From Sphingobacteriaceae bacterium (lineage in GTDB: Bacteria; Bacteroidota; Bacteroidia; B-17B0; Aurantibacillaceae): 50,881 bases of DNA. Numbering within the stretch: position 1 is the stretch's first letter; the number at the start of each line of letters is the position of its first letter. The notes beneath the pieces were generated by a model. It worked only from the letters and a program-made list of their open reading frames with translations, was not told the DNA's origin and ran no database searches. This document shows positions 49,452 through 50,881 of this stretch, in pieces. The DNA lies in contig JAHEYG010000011.1 of assembly GCA_023251725.1 (NCBI GenBank), positions 1 to 50,881 on the forward strand, in the 5' to 3' direction. A program made the translations under genes and the position numbers.

Positions 49452-50525
49452 ATGGCCAAATTTTCTCCTCTTAAAGTTAAAGATATTCGCCGCGAAACGA
49501 ACGATGCGGTTTCGATAGCATTTGATGTTCCTCCTATTTTACAAATACCATTTCAGTTTAAGCAAGGGCAATACATTACTTTAAAATTAAATATTAAAGG
49601 CGAAGAAGTGCGCCGTTCTTACAGTATTTGCACAAGTCCGTATTCCGAAAAAGAATTGCGTGTGGCTATTAAGGAAGTTAATGGCGGAAAGGTTTCTACT
49701 TATATCAATCGCCATTTAAAAGTGGGTGATACGCTGGAGGTAATGCCGCCGATGGGAAATTTTCATTCGGTACTATCGGGCAACAATAAAAAGAAATACG
49801 TTTTATTTGCGGGCGGAAGCGGTATTACACCTATGATGAGTATTTTAAAAAGTGTTTTGCACATCGAAAAAAACAGTAACGTTACATTAATTTATGCCAA
49901 CCGAAATGAAGATGCAGTTATTTTTAAATCGGAATTAGAAAAAATTGTAAGCGAAAATAAAACTAATTTTAAATTAGTTAATGTTTATGATTCACCAAAA
50001 AATTCTCTTCCTGATTTGCAAAAAGGTTTAATTACGTCCGAAAAAGCAAAACATTTATTGGAAAACATTAACGGATTAAAAGCAGATGAATATTTTATTT
50101 GCGGTCCGGCGCCGATGATGGAAAATATTAAAACAGCTTTAGAGAATTTAAAAACGCCAAAAGAAAAAATTCGCATCGAATATTTCAGTAGCGTTATTGA
50201 AGCCGTTGAAAAAGCAGAAGGAACTTCGTTGGGGAAAAATTTAAAAAGCAATATTACCATCATTCAATATGGCGTTGAAACTAAATTTGAATTAGAAGGC
50301 GACGGCTCCAGTATTTTAGATGCCGCTATTGATGCCGGAGTAGATGCGCCGTTCAGTTGCAAAGGAGCAGTATGTTGTACTTGCCGTGCAAAAGTACTAG
50401 AAGGAAAGGTAAAAATGGATGCTAATTTTGCACTTACAGATGCCGAAGTGGCTTCCGGTTTTATTTTAACGTGCCAGTCGCATCCGTTAACCGATAAAGT
50501 AGTGGTGGATTATGATGCGACTTAA
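49452..50525 (+). CDS. PaaE-like ferredoxin/FAD-NAD(P) reductase
   Basis: A 357-residue three-domain electron-transfer protein from ATG 49452. FAD domain: EVRRSYSICTSP. NAD domain: LFAGGSGITPMMSILKS and FICGPAPMM. C-terminal plant-type 2Fe-2S domain: CKGAVCCTC then a final Cys after exactly 29 residues (Cx4Cx2Cx29C). The layout is that of PaaE, the reductase of phenylacetyl-CoA epoxidase, and of HCP or oxygenase reductases. None of the other paa genes is in the window, so the oxygenase partner is unknown. Confidence 0.9.
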   Translation: MAKFSPLKVKDIRRETNDAVSIAFDVPPILQIPFQFKQGQYITLKLNIKGEEVRRSYSICTSPYSEKELRVAIKEVNGGKVSTYINRHLKVGDTLEVMPPMGNFHSVLSGNNKKKYVLFAGGSGITPMMSILKSVLHIEKNSNVTLIYANRNEDAVIFKSELEKIVSENKTNFKLVNVYDSPKNSLPDLQKGLITSEKAKHLLENINGLKADEYFICGPAPMMENIKTALENLKTPKEKIRIEYFSSVIEAVEKAEGTSLGKNLKSNITIIQYGVETKFELEGDGSSILDAAIDAGVDAPFSCKGAVCCTCRAKVLEGKVKMDANFALTDAEVASGFILTCQSHPLTDKVVVDYDAT

Positions 50526-50881
50526 TTTTTTTATTTCCCAACTTTTTTACTAAACAAAACTATTTACGAATAATTTTTAGCGAAATTGCTTCGTGTCATT
50601 TTACCCAGACCGTTATATTTATTTTTATGAATTAATCGCGAACAAAACATAATTTGGAGCTTTGTTTTTATTCAAAGGCTGTTTAATTTGAATTTTATAG
50701 GGTAGTCTAGTTGGAAATGCTTGAAGCAAAGTCCATTAGGTTAAATCTTTAAAACTAAATAGTCGAACCTCATATTCTCTATAAGCATTAATAACATTAC
50801 GTTTGTTCAAAAACTGTGTGATAAAAATCTGCCGAAAAAGCTAAAAAAAGGTTTAAAAAGCGGCAGATTTGTATATGCTCG
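50526..50881. other. AT-rich region with no supported gene
   Basis: 356 bp after the reductase gene with no ORF or tRNA that I can support. A run of short hairpin-prone sequence and one exact inverted repeat at 50825-50870 are the only structure seen. A gene may begin beyond the window. Confidence 0.6.
50825..50870. repeat. 10-bp perfect inverted repeat
   Basis: AAATCTGCCG (50825-50834) and CGGCAGATTT (50861-50870) with a 26-base A-rich loop. It may be a terminator for a gene outside the window or the end of a repeat element; T-runs are short on both sides. Confidence 0.5.

Noticed and set aside
49452-50525. Assignment of the reductase as PaaE of phenylacetate degradation, linked with the PaaK-like gene
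   Set aside because: The two genes are 41 kb apart, none of the other paa genes is present, and both families have many other uses.

Overview
This AT-rich window looks like the chromosome of a Bacteroidota bacterium, probably a flavobacterial or sphingobacterial relative. The evidence is a type IX secretion C-terminal sorting domain, CarboxypepD_reg/DUF5686 and ELWxxDGT proteins, TPR histidine kinases paired with LytTR regulators, and Bacteroidota-type promoters (-7 TAnnTTTG, -33 TTTG) in front of many genes. No rRNA, tRNA, CRISPR array or insertion sequence was recognised.

Layout. 1-3.7 kb: 3'-truncated sucA on the minus strand, a SPOR-domain protein and a PIN-toxin pair with an antitoxin too short for ordinary ORF calling. 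3.75-9.6 kb: a plus-strand group of a CrtI-like oxidoreductase, a C45/choloylglycine-hydrolase-like enzyme, a PaaK-like adenylating enzyme and a PlsC-like acyltransferase, suggestive of lipid or acyl-conjugate metabolism. 9.6-23.5 kb: a long minus-strand run of exported proteins: an outer-membrane protein, an M48 peptidase, two CMDPxA-type lipoproteins, a tiny membrane protein, a DUF5686 protein, and two ELWxxDGT proteins with sorting domains flanking an unknown protein. 23.6-26.5 kb: a TPR histidine kinase and LytTR response regulator. 26.5-31.3 kb: exported hypotheticals, gatA, tatA, a small membrane protein, methylmalonyl-CoA epimerase, and a DUF4160/DUF2442 pair. 31.3-33.5 kb: a stand-alone kinase-like gene between a DUF3179 gene and a duplicated fragment of that gene's 3' end. 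33.6-35.9 kb: a RimK-centred operon (retropepsin-like protein, RimK, AstE/AspA-like deacylase). 36-41.7 kb: a DAO-type oxidoreductase, exported proteins and a large outer-membrane protein. 41.9-50.5 kb: xth, a dipeptide-type ABC binding lipoprotein, ispD-polX, a GH3-family enzyme, a propeller-like protein and a PaaE-like ferredoxin reductase.

The most striking signal is a putative LytTR regulon. A direct repeat with two TGTGAA half-sites exactly 21 bp apart occurs upstream of four genes (15627, 15990, 18760, 23513), with a degraded copy at a fifth (14910). In all four good copies the proximal half-site lies at the same distance from a -7 promoter element (31 intervening bases). One copy is in the divergent region between an ELWxxDGT gene and the TPR kinase. 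The arrangement predicts that the kinase-LytTR pair activates a neighbouring set of secreted and surface proteins. A second signal is a 5'-UTR hairpin with compensatory base changes in front of three genes of the same region.
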